Assembly: GCA_937132065.1 (NCBI GenBank)
Contig: CAKZNT010000083.1
Location: 1 to 51,123, forward strand
Source: an uncultured Loktanella sp.
Lineage (GTDB): Bacteria; Pseudomonadota; Alphaproteobacteria; Rhodobacterales; Rhodobacteraceae
Length of the DNA: 51,123 bases
Direction: 5' to 3'
Shown: positions 1 through 9,065 of the stretch, piece after piece
How the letters are laid out: each line of letters starts with the position of its first letter
How positions within the stretch are numbered: position 1 is the first letter of the stretch
The notes under the pieces: model-generated
What the model saw: only the letters and a program-made list of their open reading frames with translations
Told to the model about the DNA's origin: nothing
Databases searched by the model: none
Position numbers and translations under genes: made by a program

Positions 1-404
1 CCATGCCACAGAAACACATTCTTGATCACCTGCTGGCTAATCGTCGATGCGCCCCGTGCGCCACCAGCATCCAGCGCCGCCTCGATCGCCTTCACATCCA
101 GCCCCCAGTGCAGGCAAAAATTGGCGTCCTCGGCAGCAACAGCAGAACGGGCCATCACGGGCGCAATATCTTCCATCGCGACCCAATCTTGGGAAACACC
201 GCCCAGACGGCGACCCTCGGACACCATGTAAGGAGTCGTGGGCGGATTAATCACCGCGAATATCACCGTCAGCAGGGCCGCGAGCAAAACGACGATCAGC
301 AACGCCCGAAAAACCCAGCGGATCAAAAACCGCAATGGACGCGGGCGCGTGAATGCGGCTTTCTTTTTCGCCGGCTTCTTCTTGCTCTTGGTTGCTCTTG
401 CCAT
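1..404 (-). CDS. mtgA: Monofunctional peptidoglycan glycosyltransferase, 3' end cut by window
   Basis: MtgA polymerises lipid II into glycan strands in the periplasm (GT51 family). The first ~134 residues are visible. A very basic cytoplasmic tail (K/R-rich, residues 2-27) is followed by one membrane anchor (about residues 30-50, rich in L, V, A). The start of the GT51 domain comes next, with the AAEDANFCLHWG segment holding the catalytic Glu and then GASTISQQVIKNVFLW, the family's second conserved motif. The start is the ATG at 404-402, preceded by a G-rich ribosome site. The gene runs off the left edge, so its end and activity cannot be judged. It lies 31 bp after the Hint-domain gene on the same strand. 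Identification from motifs is firm. Confidence 0.93.
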   Translation of the reverse strand, partial: MARATKSKKKPAKKKAAFTRPRPLRFLIRWVFRALLIVVLLAALLTVIFAVINPPTTPYMVSEGRRLGGVSQDWVAMEDIAPVMARSAVAAEDANFCLHWGLDVKAIEAALDAGGARGASTISQQVIKNVFLWH

Positions 405-435
405 GCCCCCATAAGTCACAGTGGACGGGCGAGGG

Positions 436-1362
436 TCAAGCCTGCATCCGACTTAGCACACGTGCCTCACGCGCCTTAAGGACGGGGCGGGCACACTTTC
501 GATCCCACCCGCTTCCCACATCACAAAGCGCAGGAAACAACGCACTTAGCTCTGCACGCAATGCCGCATCACCATCAAGTATTGTGCCGCCAGGGTGAAA
601 ACTCTCGCTCGGCACGCCTTGGGCGAAAACGATCTCGTGGTCGTCAAAAAGGATGTGGTGGTATGCGACCTCGGGCATAGGCATCTGATGGATCATATCG
701 CTATTCAGCAAATGCTTGGCGGCGACCAACACTTCGTCCTCGCCGAACAACAACTCGGCGCGCCAGCCACCAATGAGCATGCGGTGCTGCGGCGAAACAA
801 GGAGTTCGACCGCGTTGCCAATCGCATTGGGCGCAAAACGGATCGGCGCAAAATCGCCCCGCCCGCGCACCGTGCGACAACCGACCCAGCGAATTGGCTG
901 CACACCATTGTCCATCGTCTCGACAAGGTCACCGACCTGCAAGGCCTCAACCGCGCGAGGGCCATCAGGCGTATCAATCATCGTGCCCGCAACAAAACAG
1001 GGCGGCCCCAAATCCGCGACATCCAGCGGACCCTGCCCCGTGACATAACTTGCGCTACTGTAATCAGCCGTCGTTAACGTCTGCCCGTCTGTCGGGGTGA
1101 ATACACGGCCACCGCCCGCTAAATAGAACGTCGTGCCCGTATAGGTCACACTGCCGCCACCGGGCAAATCAACGGTTACCGTGTCTCCGGGCCATGAGCT
1201 TTGAATATCAAACCCGTTAATCGAATCGTTATCAAAGCGGTCAAAGTCATTGTCGTCGTTCTGATCAATGAGCGTATAACTGACAGGCGTCAGCGTCGTC
1301 CCCACGCTCGGCGGGTTCGCTGGATCGATTAAATAAAACTGATCGACATAACTTGTCGGCAC
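436..1362 (-). CDS. Hint (hedgehog/intein-type) domain protein
   Basis: A 308-residue protein of the Hint_2 kind common in Roseobacter-group genomes. Residues 1-118 are acidic and Gly/Ser/Thr/Asp-rich, with a stretch of D/N repeats near 33-50 that resembles secreted calcium-binding beta-rich proteins. The Hint domain starts at C122 (CFVAGTMIDTPDG), with VEALQVGDLVETMD as its second conserved block and a SPQHRML block later. These domains can self-cleave or ligate, but the substrate here is unknown. No signal peptide is evident, which fits type I secretion; no exporter gene adjoins. The start is a GTG at 1362; the nearby ATG at 1375 is in another frame. A strong hairpin separates it from gltB upstream. 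Confidence 0.8.
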   Translation of the reverse strand: MPTSYVDQFYLIDPANPPSVGTTLTPVSYTLIDQNDDNDFDRFDNDSINGFDIQSSWPGDTVTVDLPGGGSVTYTGTTFYLAGGGRVFTPTDGQTLTTADYSSASYVTGQGPLDVADLGPPCFVAGTMIDTPDGPRAVEALQVGDLVETMDNGVQPIRWVGCRTVRGRGDFAPIRFAPNAIGNAVELLVSPQHRMLIGGWRAELLFGEDEVLVAAKHLLNSDMIHQMPMPEVAYHHILFDDHEIVFAQGVPSESFHPGGTILDGDAALRAELSALFPALCDVGSGWDRKCARPVLKAREARVLSRMQA

Positions 1363-1450
1363 GGCGCTTTTTCATCCTCAAATCGGTTTTCCGTGACCTG
1401 AGTATAAAAATACAATTTGTCCCAAATTCGATAGAACTGTGCCCAAAACA

Positions 1451-1484
1451 GAAACAACCAAGGCGGGTTTGCCTTGGTTGTTTC
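1451..1484 (-). terminator. Intrinsic terminator after gltB
   Basis: A perfect 14-bp inverted repeat (1451-1464 and 1471-1484) with a 6-nt loop lies 25 bp past the gltB stop. On the minus strand it is followed by a T-rich TGTTTT. It should end the gltD-gltB transcript before the Hint-domain gene. The stem is symmetric, so it could also act on the opposite strand, but no plus-strand gene leads into it. Confidence 0.85.
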
Positions 1485-1508
1485 CAATTTGTTAACGATC
1501 AATTCGCG

Positions 1509-4500
1509 CTATTCGGCAGGGATAGCCGTTTGCTCATGGCTTAGCGGATGCTTGAGATGCACCAGCATTTCCTTTGGACAAATCTGGATAAAGTTCGCCT
1601 TTTCAGTGTCCCAGTCCAGCAAGATCGCCGCCGCCTTCACACTGCCCGTCTCCAACTGGTGACGCTCGATCAGCGCGCGCAATTCGCCTTCCCAATGCGC
1701 CACGGTCAAGGGACAAGTGACCAAAGTGTCTTTCGCGATCAGAATATCCGCCGTGCCGTCAGGGTCATAAATGTAGGCCATGCCGCCCGTCATACCCGCA
1801 CCAAAGTTGGCGCCAATCGACCCCAAGATCACAGCAACGCCGCCCGTGGTGTATTCGCACCCGTTGGTCCCGCAGCCCTCGATCACAACAGACGCGCCCG
1901 AGTTGCGCACCGCAAACCGCTCGCCTGCGCGGCCCGCCGCAAACAGATAACCAGAAGTCGCACCATAAAGGACCGTGTTTCCGATAATGGTATTCTCTGA
2001 TGCTACAAGCGGCGAATTCATCGGCGGACGCACAACGATCATGCCGCCCGACAAGCCCTTACCGACATAGTCATTGGCATCGCCCGAAACCTCTAGCTTC
2101 AGACCAGGTGCTGCGAACGCACCTAGCGACTGACCCGCAGACCCGCGCAGCTTCACCGTCAGGTGATCGTGCTGCAACGTGTTACGCATCCCGAACTTCT
2201 GGACAATATGGCTGGATGTGCGCGTGCCAATCGTGCGCAGTGTATTCTGGACAGCATAGTCCAACTGCATCTTCTCCCCGTCATTCAAGAAACGCGCGGC
2301 ATCCTGAACAATCTGCGCATCAAGCGTATCGTCAACCGCATTGCGCGGCTTATCACGGTCGTAAACAATCGTATTAGAGCCATCCACAGTGATCAAAAGC
2401 GGGTTCAGATCAAGATCATCCAGATGGGCAGAGCCACGCGAAACCTGCGTCAACAAATCAGCACGGCCAATCACCTCATCAAGTGAGCGCGCACCAATGC
2501 TCGCCAAAATCTCGCGGACTTCGGAGGCATAGAACGTAATCAGGTTCACAACCTTATCGGCACTCCCCGTAAACTTCTTACGCAGATCATCGTCTTGGGT
2601 GCAGACACCCACAGGGCAGGTATTGGACTGGCACTGGCGCACCATGATACAGCCCATCGCGATCAGCGCAGCCGTGCCAATCCCGTATTCCTCGGCGCCA
2701 AGCATCGCAGCAATCACAATGTCACGGCCCGTGCGCAAACCACCATCGGTGCGTAGGGTCACACGGTCGCGCAGGTTGTTCATCGCCAACACCTGATGCG
2801 CTTCGGTCAGACCCATTTCCCACGGCAGACCCGCATATTTGATCGACGTGCCCGGAGACGCACCCGTGCCACCATTGTGACCCGAAATCAGAATAATATC
2901 GGCCTTCGCCTTGGCCACACCAGCGGCAATCGTGCCAACACCAGACGAGGCAACAAGCTTCACAGTGACCTTACACTTCGGGTTGATCTGCTTAAGATCA
3001 TAGATCAGCTGGGCCAAATCCTCGATCGAATAGATATCGTGGTGCGGCGGGGGTGAAATCAGGGTCACACCCTTGGTCGAATGGCGCAGCTTTGCGATCA
3101 AATCCGTGACCTTCATGCCGGGCAACTGACCACCCTCACCGGGCTTTGCGCCTTGGGCAACCTTGATCTCCAGCTCCTCACACGCGAGCAGATATTCGGC
3201 AGTGACACCAAAACGACCAGAGGCAACCTGCTTGATCTTCGCAGACGCATTGTCGCCGTTTGGCTCAGGCGTGAAATCATCAGGGCTCTCGCCACCCTCG
3301 CCACTATCGGACTTTGCGCCGATACGGTTCATCGCAATCGAAAGGGTGCGGTGTGCCTCGGGAGACAGCGCGCCAAGCGACATGCCGGGGGTGACAAAAC
3401 GCTTACGAATAGCCGTAATAGACTCTACTTCTTCAATCGGAACCGCAGTCGTCAGCGGCTTGATTGCCAACAGGTCGCGCAGGTGGATCGGCGGGTTTGC
3501 CTGCATGGATTTAGAATACTGCTTCCACATCGCATAAGACGCATTCGCGCAAGCGGCCTGCAACATGTGCATCGTCTGCGCTTCCCATGCGTGCTTTTCC
3601 CCTGAACGGCGGGCCTTGTAGAAACCACCGATCGGCAGCACATCCGCTTGGCCTTTCCAGCCACGGGCATGCACGTCTTCGGTCTTGGCTTGAATACCCG
3701 TTGTGCCGATACCCGAAATACGGGACTGCATGCCGGGAAAATACTCGGCAACCATCGCACGGCTCAGACCAACCGCCTCGAAGTTAAGACCGCCACGATA
3801 AGACGACAGAACCGAAATCCCCATCTTCGACATGATCTTGAGCAGACCCGCATCAACAGCGGCCTTGTATCGGCGCACCGCGTCAAGCAACGACCCTTCG
3901 ATGAGACCGCGCTCGATACGGTTCGCGATACTGTCTTGGGCCAGATAGGCGTTCACAGTCGTCGCACCGCAACCGATCAGCACCGCAAAGTAATGCGGAT
4001 CCATACACTCGGCAGAGCGAACATTGATCGAGCAGAACGTGCGCAACCCCTTTGCGGTCAAACCGGAGTGAACCGCACTTGTGGCCAAAATCATCGGCAT
4101 CCCGATACGGGTCTCCGATTGATGCTGGTCGGTCAAAACAATGTGGCTCGCGCCCGACGAAACGGCATCAGCAGCCTCGGCGCGAATACGCTCCAGACCC
4201 TTGCGCATCGCATCAGGGCCATTGGCAAACGTGCAGTCGATCACTGTCACCGTTTCACCAAAATGATTCATCATCTCGTCGAATTCCGCGTTGGCAACAA
4301 ACGGGCTTTCCAACAGCAAAATCTCGGTCTGTGATCCATCCTCGTCGAGCACGTTCTTAAGGTTTCCAAAGCGGGTCTTAAGCGACATGACACGGCTCTC
4401 GCGCAAACTGTCAATCGGCGGGTTTGTCACCTGAGAGAAATTCTGACGGAAGAAATGCGACAGCGGACGATACTGCTTGGACAGAACCGCACTCGGGGTG

Positions 4501-6035
4501 TCATCACCCATCGACGCGATCATCTCTTTGCCATCTTCGGCCATCGGGGCAAGAACCTGCTCCAGATCTTCGATAGAATAGCCAGCCGCGACCTGACGCT
4601 TGCGCAATTCGGCTCCTGTAAAGACAGGCTTTTCAGGCACATTGCGCATCATGTCATTGAGATCGACAACCTTTTCGACCCAGTCGCTGAACGGTTGCGC
4701 AGCAGCAAGCTTGTCCTTCAACTCTTCGTCGCGATACAAACGACCCTCGGTCATATCAACCGCGATCATCTGCCCTGGGCCAAGCGCGCCCTTTTCGACA
4801 ACAGTGGCCTCGTCAACAGGAACCATGCCGACCTCGGAGCCCGCGATCAACAGGCCGTCACCCGTGACAACATAGCGAAGCGGACGCAGGCCATTACGGT
4901 CCAAACCACCGCAGACCCAACGACCATCAGTCATTGCAAGGGCGGCAGGGCCATCCCAAGGCTCGATCACCGCGTTGCAGTAGCCATACATGTCCTGCCA
5001 AGCTTGCTTTGTCTCGACGGCTTGCTGTGCCCATGCTTCGGGAACAAGCATCGTTTTCGCCATTGGCGCATTACGGCCCGCGCGGACCAAGACTTCAAAA
5101 ACAGAGTCTAATGCAGATGAATCAGAGGCGCCCGCAGGGATGATCGGCTTAATATCTTCGGCGCGATCACCGAACATATTCGATGCCATGCGGATCTCGT
5201 GAGAGCGCATCCAGTTGACGTTCCCCTTCAGCGTATTGATCTCACCATTGTGGGCCAGCATGCGGAACGGCTGGGCCAAATGCCATTGCGGGAAGGTGTT
5301 GGTCGAATACCGCTGGTGGTAAATCGCAAACGACGATTCAAAGCGCTCGTCCATTAGGTCAGGGTAAAACTCCGCGACCTGCTCGGCAAGCATCATGCCC
5401 TTGTAAATGATCGAACGGCACGAAAGCGAACAAAAGTAGAAACCGGCAATCATCGAGGTCGCCTTTTCGATGCGGCGGCGAATGATATATAGCTCGCGCT
5501 CGAACTGCTCGTCGTCAATGTCCTTTTCGTTGCGGATCAGGATCTGTTCGATCTCGGGACGGGTCGCATTCGCCTTTTCGCCCAGAACCGAGTTGTTCAC
5601 AGGCACATGACGCCAGCCATAAATGTAGTGACCCATGCGCAAAACTTCGGTTTCCACAATCGTGCGGCAACGCTCTTGGGCGCTAAAATCCGTGCGGGGA
5701 AGGAACACCTGACCAACAGCGATCAGCTTGTTCATCTGGGGTTCATGACCCGTGCGGCGCACCTGATCATAAAAGAACGGCGCAGGGATTTGCACATGGA
5801 TACCAGCGCCATCACCCGTCTTGCCGTCCGCGTCCACAGCGCCACGATGCCAGATCGCCTTAAGCGCGTTGATGCCCTTTTCAACAACACCGCGCGATGG
5901 CGTGCCCTCAATGGAAACAACCAGACCAACACCACAAGAGCTATGCTCGTCGGCGTCTGCATAAAGGCCGTTTTCAGCCATCCACTTGCGCTTCGCCTCT
6001 TCGGCGACAACCCAGTTTTCATCAAATGTGGTCAT
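1509..6035 (-). CDS. gltB: Glutamate synthase (NADPH) large subunit
   Basis: The alpha subunit of bacterial GOGAT: it hydrolyses glutamine and transfers the ammonia to 2-oxoglutarate, giving two glutamates. Its 1508 residues are the usual length. A 33-residue propeptide precedes the N-terminal nucleophile C34 (SSCGVGLVV), as in class II amidotransferases. The FMN-binding synthase half contains the conserved GEGGE, SGHNGGTGASP and CQSNTCPVGVCTQ stretches; the last supplies the 3Fe-4S ligands. The C-terminal beta-helix (GXXGG repeats) is complete. The ATG at 6035 has AGGAG 8 nt upstream, and the preceding small gene overlaps it by 14 bp. It is the last gene of a gltD - two secreted proteins - gltB operon. 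Confidence 0.98.
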   Translation of the reverse strand: MTTFDENWVVAEEAKRKWMAENGLYADADEHSSCGVGLVVSIEGTPSRGVVEKGINALKAIWHRGAVDADGKTGDGAGIHVQIPAPFFYDQVRRTGHEPQMNKLIAVGQVFLPRTDFSAQERCRTIVETEVLRMGHYIYGWRHVPVNNSVLGEKANATRPEIEQILIRNEKDIDDEQFERELYIIRRRIEKATSMIAGFYFCSLSCRSIIYKGMMLAEQVAEFYPDLMDERFESSFAIYHQRYSTNTFPQWHLAQPFRMLAHNGEINTLKGNVNWMRSHEIRMASNMFGDRAEDIKPIIPAGASDSSALDSVFEVLVRAGRNAPMAKTMLVPEAWAQQAVETKQAWQDMYGYCNAVIEPWDGPAALAMTDGRWVCGGLDRNGLRPLRYVVTGDGLLIAGSEVGMVPVDEATVVEKGALGPGQMIAVDMTEGRLYRDEELKDKLAAAQPFSDWVEKVVDLNDMMRNVPEKPVFTGAELRKRQVAAGYSIEDLEQVLAPMAEDGKEMIASMGDDTPSAVLSKQYRPLSHFFRQNFSQVTNPPIDSLRESRVMSLKTRFGNLKNVLDEDGSQTEILLLESPFVANAEFDEMMNHFGETVTVIDCTFANGPDAMRKGLERIRAEAADAVSSGASHIVLTDQHQSETRIGMPMILATSAVHSGLTAKGLRTFCSINVRSAECMDPHYFAVLIGCGATTVNAYLAQDSIANRIERGLIEGSLLDAVRRYKAAVDAGLLKIMSKMGISVLSSYRGGLNFEAVGLSRAMVAEYFPGMQSRISGIGTTGIQAKTEDVHARGWKGQADVLPIGGFYKARRSGEKHAWEAQTMHMLQAACANASYAMWKQYSKSMQANPPIHLRDLLAIKPLTTAVPIEEVESITAIRKRFVTPGMSLGALSPEAHRTLSIAMNRIGAKSDSGEGGESPDDFTPEPNGDNASAKIKQVASGRFGVTAEYLLACEELEIKVAQGAKPGEGGQLPGMKVTDLIAKLRHSTKGVTLISPPPHHDIYSIEDLAQLIYDLKQINPKCKVTVKLVASSGVGTIAAGVAKAKADIILISGHNGGTGASPGTSIKYAGLPWEMGLTEAHQVLAMNNLRDRVTLRTDGGLRTGRDIVIAAMLGAEEYGIGTAALIAMGCIMVRQCQSNTCPVGVCTQDDDLRKKFTGSADKVVNLITFYASEVREILASIGARSLDEVIGRADLLTQVSRGSAHLDDLDLNPLLITVDGSNTIVYDRDKPRNAVDDTLDAQIVQDAARFLNDGEKMQLDYAVQNTLRTIGTRTSSHIVQKFGMRNTLQHDHLTVKLRGSAGQSLGAFAAPGLKLEVSGDANDYVGKGLSGGMIVVRPPMNSPLVASENTIIGNTVLYGATSGYLFAAGRAGERFAVRNSGASVVIEGCGTNGCEYTTGGVAVILGSIGANFGAGMTGGMAYIYDPDGTADILIAKDTLVTCPLTVAHWEGELRALIERHQLETGSVKAAAILLDWDTEKANFIQICPKEMLVHLKHPLSHEQTAIPAE

Positions 6036-6726
6036 TGGAATACTCCTGCAATTCGGGGGCCGCGGACATCATGACGCCGCAACCGTGCTTGGGTTTAGAG
6101 GATAGAAAGCCAGCCTCGTCAGGGAAGATGAATTCCACTGGGGTGCTGTCTCTCTCAAATGTGTCAGTCGGGGTCGTGACCGTGCTTGTGCCAGACAAAA
6201 ACATGCGCCACTCGCGGTTGATAAATTCGCGGCCCTGCGTGCGCCACGCAAACGACCCGTCCGCCGCATAGGCAGTCAGATCGAACGTGGTTTCGTCGAG
6301 GGTTACACCGTCAATCACCACCTGCTTGCCCGTCAACGTATCGCGGCCAACATAGCGGGTCGTGCCGATCTCGGACGACAATGTGCGAAAGTCGTAGTCG
6401 TCGGCATTTGTGGCCATCAACTCCGAAAGTGAGGCTCGATCCGCCGGATTAGACTCTAATTTCTCGGTGTGACCACCACGGGAATGATAGCTCTCAAGCC
6501 ACTGGGTCTCCGCATCAATCTGCCCCATATAGGTCATGCCCTCTTCGTCCAGCGAAACGCGGCGCTGCGTTCCCTCAAGGTCACCGTCACAACGAAAATG
6601 ATGCTCGACAAGGCAGCTACTATCCTGAACCGTAAGGTAGGCAGTGCAACCTGCGGGCAGGCTAAACGGGGTCTCTGCATGCGCCGGCGCGGGCATGAAT
6701 GCGACCAATGCAATCAACTGCCTCAT
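6022..6726 (-). CDS. Secreted four-cysteine protein, paralogue of the next gene upstream
   Basis: Function not recognised. The 234-residue product starts with a signal peptide (MRQLIALVAFMPAPAHA, cleavage before E18). The mature part has C27, C38 and C46, and a C-terminal GCG cysteine, suggesting two periplasmic disulfides. It shares the cysteine spacing (C-x10-C-x7-C), an E/Q-W-[LI]-ES segment, a DxLTG segment and the ending PVEFI-P-EAGF with the product of 6723-7391, so the two are tandem paralogues. The ATG at 6726 forms an ATGA overlap with the upstream stop and is preferred over an upstream in-frame start. Its own end overlaps gltB by 14 bp, so translation of the whole block is probably coupled. 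Confidence 0.85.
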   Translation of the reverse strand: MRQLIALVAFMPAPAHAETPFSLPAGCTAYLTVQDSSCLVEHHFRCDGDLEGTQRRVSLDEEGMTYMGQIDAETQWLESYHSRGGHTEKLESNPADRASLSELMATNADDYDFRTLSSEIGTTRYVGRDTLTGKQVVIDGVTLDETTFDLTAYAADGSFAWRTQGREFINREWRMFLSGTSTVTTPTDTFERDSTPVEFIFPDEAGFLSSKPKHGCGVMMSAAPELQEYSNDHI

Positions 6727-7391
6727 CGGGAATACCCCGACTCGATAACGCCGCATTCAAACTTTGGTTTGGCAGCAAAGAAGCCCGCTTCACCGGGGTA
6801 GATGAATTCGACGGGCGACAGGTCACTCACCTGATCAGGGGTCGCCGCGTCCCAGCTTTGGCCAAAGAAAAACAGGCGGTGCTTGGCGCTCACGTATTGG
6901 CGACCAATCCCGTGATCAAGCAACGTGCCATCCGCGGCAAATGTGCGTCCCTCAAACTCGGTCGCCAACAACGGCTCGCCGTCGATGATCACGTCTTCTC
7001 CCGTCAACGCATCGAAACCAACGTTGCGCTCGGCGCCAGTTTCTTTGGTGATCACGAACTCAAAGGTGTCGATACCATTGCCAAGTAGCTCGGTCATCGA
7101 CGCAGGGTCAGGGGCAGGTTGCTCCAACCGCTCTGTGCCGCTGGCCTTGAACGATTCAATCCACTGATATTCGCGGTCAACATGCTGCACCGAGAATGGG
7201 CCGCCTTCCGCGATCAGGGCAAACCACTTGTCGCCCTCTGGATCGGCCTCACACTGCCAGATGTTCAACATCAAACAACCGCGTTGCTGGACCGTGACAA
7301 TACCAGTGCAACCATCGGGCACGCTAAATGATTGCGCCGAGGCACAAAGCGGGAGAAGTCCAATAAGGGCAGCGATCAGAAGTTTAGACAT
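6723..7391 (-). CDS. Secreted four-cysteine protein, first of a tandem pair
   Basis: Function not recognised. 222 residues with a clear signal peptide (MSKLLIAALIGLLPLCASA, cleavage near residue 19). C16 lies in the signal region, but the sequence before it (LPL) is a poor lipobox, so a soluble periplasmic protein is likelier than a lipoprotein. Mature cysteines C28, C39 and C47 and a final ECG cysteine match those of its downstream paralogue, with which it overlaps by 4 bp. The middle contains a repeated D-x-L-T-G-E/K-x-V-I-DG motif, suggesting a beta-rich fold. It follows gltD by 84 bp, a gap that holds a hairpin and three phased GTGCAC hexamers. A role tied to glutamate synthase is possible only by position. 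Confidence 0.85.
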   Translation of the reverse strand: MSKLLIAALIGLLPLCASAQSFSVPDGCTGIVTVQQRGCLMLNIWQCEADPEGDKWFALIAEGGPFSVQHVDREYQWIESFKASGTERLEQPAPDPASMTELLGNGIDTFEFVITKETGAERNVGFDALTGEDVIIDGEPLLATEFEGRTFAADGTLLDHGIGRQYVSAKHRLFFFGQSWDAATPDQVSDLSPVEFIYPGEAGFFAAKPKFECGVIESGYSR

Positions 7392-7405
7392 TCTTCACTC
7401 TCCAC

Positions 7406-7420
7406 GTCAGCGAGGCTGAC
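7406..7420 (-). promoter_or_regulatory. GTCAG-N5-CTGAC inverted repeat in the gltD downstream gap
   Basis: GTCAG and CTGAC flank 5 nt, and the inner bases extend the stem to 6 bp with a 3-nt loop. It sits 14 bp upstream of the first secreted-protein gene. The same 15-bp architecture occurs upstream of gltD (8969-8983), so it may be either an operator for the same regulator or a short RNA hairpin. Confidence 0.35.
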
Positions 7421-7437
7421 CATTTGCATAAATTGCG

Positions 7438-7465
7438 GTGCACCTGGTGTGCACGCGCGGTGCAC
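7438..7465. repeat. Three GTGCAC hexamers at exact 11-bp spacing
   Basis: The palindromic hexamer GTGCAC begins at 7438, 7449 and 7460, one helical turn apart, in the 84-bp gap between gltD and the first secreted-protein gene. It could be a phased protein-binding array or an RNA element; nothing further supports a specific role. Confidence 0.5.
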
Positions 7466-7475
7466 GCTTGGTGAC

Positions 7476-8909
7476 TTACTCCGCAGCGACAGATTCAACT
7501 TGGTTAAGGTAGGTCAGCATCGCCTCGGCAGCGTCACGACCATCCTTGATCGCCCAAACAACAAGCGATGCGCCGCGGACGATATCACCCGCGGCAAACA
7601 CGCCCTCAAGGCTGGTTTGACCAGTGGTAAATTCGGCTTTCACCGTGCCCCAACGCGTGACCTCAAGCCCCTCGACACCCCATAGCGCAGGCAAGTCTTC
7701 AGGTTCAAAACCAAGCGCCTTGATCACAAGGTCAGCACCCTCGACATAATCAGCGCCAGCGATCAGCTCGGGCATCTGGCGACCCGTGGCATCCGGGACG
7801 CCAAGGCGCATCTTTTGCACGTTTACGCCCGTTACGGTGTCGCCCTCAAATCCGGCAGGGGCAGCGAGCCAAACGAATTCGACGCCCTCTTCTTCGGCGT
7901 TCTGAACCTCGCGCTGGGAACCCGGCATATTGGTGCGGTCGCGGCGATAAAGACACTTCACGCTTTCAGCACCCTGACGGATCGCCGTGCGCACACAGTC
8001 CATCGCAGTGTCGCCACCACCGATAACAACAACGCGTTTGCCAGCGGCATTCAACTCGCCACTTTCGTATTCTTCAACGATGTCGCCAAACGATTTGCGG
8101 TTGCTTGCTGTCAGATAGTCAATCGCACGCACAATGCCGTCCGCATCATTGCCCACAAGGTCCAAGTCCCTTGTTTTATAGACGCCAGTGGCGATCAGGA
8201 TCGCGTCGTGCTTGCCGCGAATGGCATCAAACGACAGGTCCTCACCGACATTACAGTTCAACACGAACGCAACGCCGCCGTCTTCCAGCTGGGCCATGCG
8301 CTGCATGACAATGTCTTTCTCAAGCTTAAATCCGGGGATGCCGTAGGTCATCAAACCGCCCCCGCGATCGTAGCGATCATAGACGGTCACTTGCACACCC
8401 TGTCGGCGCAGCATGTCCGCCGCAGCAAGGCCGCCTGGACCCGCGCCAATGATGCCAACGCTCTCGGTGCGCTCTGTCGTCGGGCGGATCGGCTGGACCC
8501 AACCTTCGGCAAACGCGGTGTCGGTAATATACTTTTCGACCGCGCCGATTGTGACCGTGCCGTGACCGGATTGCTCGATCACACAGTTGCCTTCGCACAG
8601 GCGATCCTGCGGGCAGATGCGACCGCAAATCTCGGGAAACGAGTTGGTGGCTTGGCTTAACTCATAGGCTTCCTGCAACCGCCCCTCAGCCGTCATGCGG
8701 AGCCAGTCAGGGATGTTGTTGTGAAGCGGACAGTGAGACTGGCAATAAGGCACGCCACATTGGCTACAGCGGCTCGCTTGCTCGGCAGCCTTGTCCGTCG
8801 CGTACTGTGCATAAATCTCGTCAAAGTCTTTATTGCGTAGATTAGGGACACGCTTTTCGGGCATATCGCGCTCGACGTTAATGAACTTCAACATTTTCTG
8901 ACCAGCCAT
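7476..8909 (-). CDS. gltD: Glutamate synthase small subunit
   Basis: The beta subunit passes electrons from NADPH through FAD to the iron-sulfur clusters of GOGAT. It is 477 residues from the ATG at 8909. The N-terminal cysteines C48, C51, C56, C60 and C95, C99, C105, C109 bind two 4Fe-4S clusters. GIIGAGPGGLAAADML is the FAD Rossmann motif and VVVIGGGDTAMDCVRTA the NADPH Rossmann motif. An in-frame start at 8936 exists, but the ATG at 8909 has a GGGGAT site 6 nt upstream and matches the family's usual beginning. It is first in the operon that ends with gltB; two unrelated secreted proteins lie between, whereas in many bacteria gltB and gltD are adjacent. Confidence 0.97.
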   Translation of the reverse strand: MAGQKMLKFINVERDMPEKRVPNLRNKDFDEIYAQYATDKAAEQASRCSQCGVPYCQSHCPLHNNIPDWLRMTAEGRLQEAYELSQATNSFPEICGRICPQDRLCEGNCVIEQSGHGTVTIGAVEKYITDTAFAEGWVQPIRPTTERTESVGIIGAGPGGLAAADMLRRQGVQVTVYDRYDRGGGLMTYGIPGFKLEKDIVMQRMAQLEDGGVAFVLNCNVGEDLSFDAIRGKHDAILIATGVYKTRDLDLVGNDADGIVRAIDYLTASNRKSFGDIVEEYESGELNAAGKRVVVIGGGDTAMDCVRTAIRQGAESVKCLYRRDRTNMPGSQREVQNAEEEGVEFVWLAAPAGFEGDTVTGVNVQKMRLGVPDATGRQMPELIAGADYVEGADLVIKALGFEPEDLPALWGVEGLEVTRWGTVKAEFTTGQTSLEGVFAAGDIVRGASLVVWAIKDGRDAAEAMLTYLNQVESVAAE

Positions 8910-8968
8910 GGCGCTATCCCCTTTAGAAACACTCAAAGTGTTGTAAAGCGGCCTTTGCGAAAAGAAAA

Positions 8969-9057
8969 GTCAGCAATACTGACCTAAATGCTGGTTTCTA
9001 TCAGTAATGTTGACCCATTTTCAAAATTTACCGTCAAAATAGGTCAGCATAAGTTAC
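8969..9057. promoter_or_regulatory. Cluster of three RTCAG-N5-(Y)TGAC-like sites upstream of gltD
   Basis: Sites at 8969-8983 (perfect GTCAG-N5-CTGAC), 9000-9014 (ATCAG-N5-TTGAC) and a weaker one at 9043-9057 (GTCAG-N5-GTTAC) fill the gltD-uppP gap. Starts are 31 and 43 bp apart, close to three and four helical turns, as expected for a cooperatively bound regulator. The regulator is not identified. Confidence 0.45.
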
Positions 9058-9065
9058 CTACTTGA

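Noticed and set aside
3..479. Plus-strand open frame at the window start
   Set aside because: It is antisense to mtgA, whose protein motifs on the minus strand are unmistakable.
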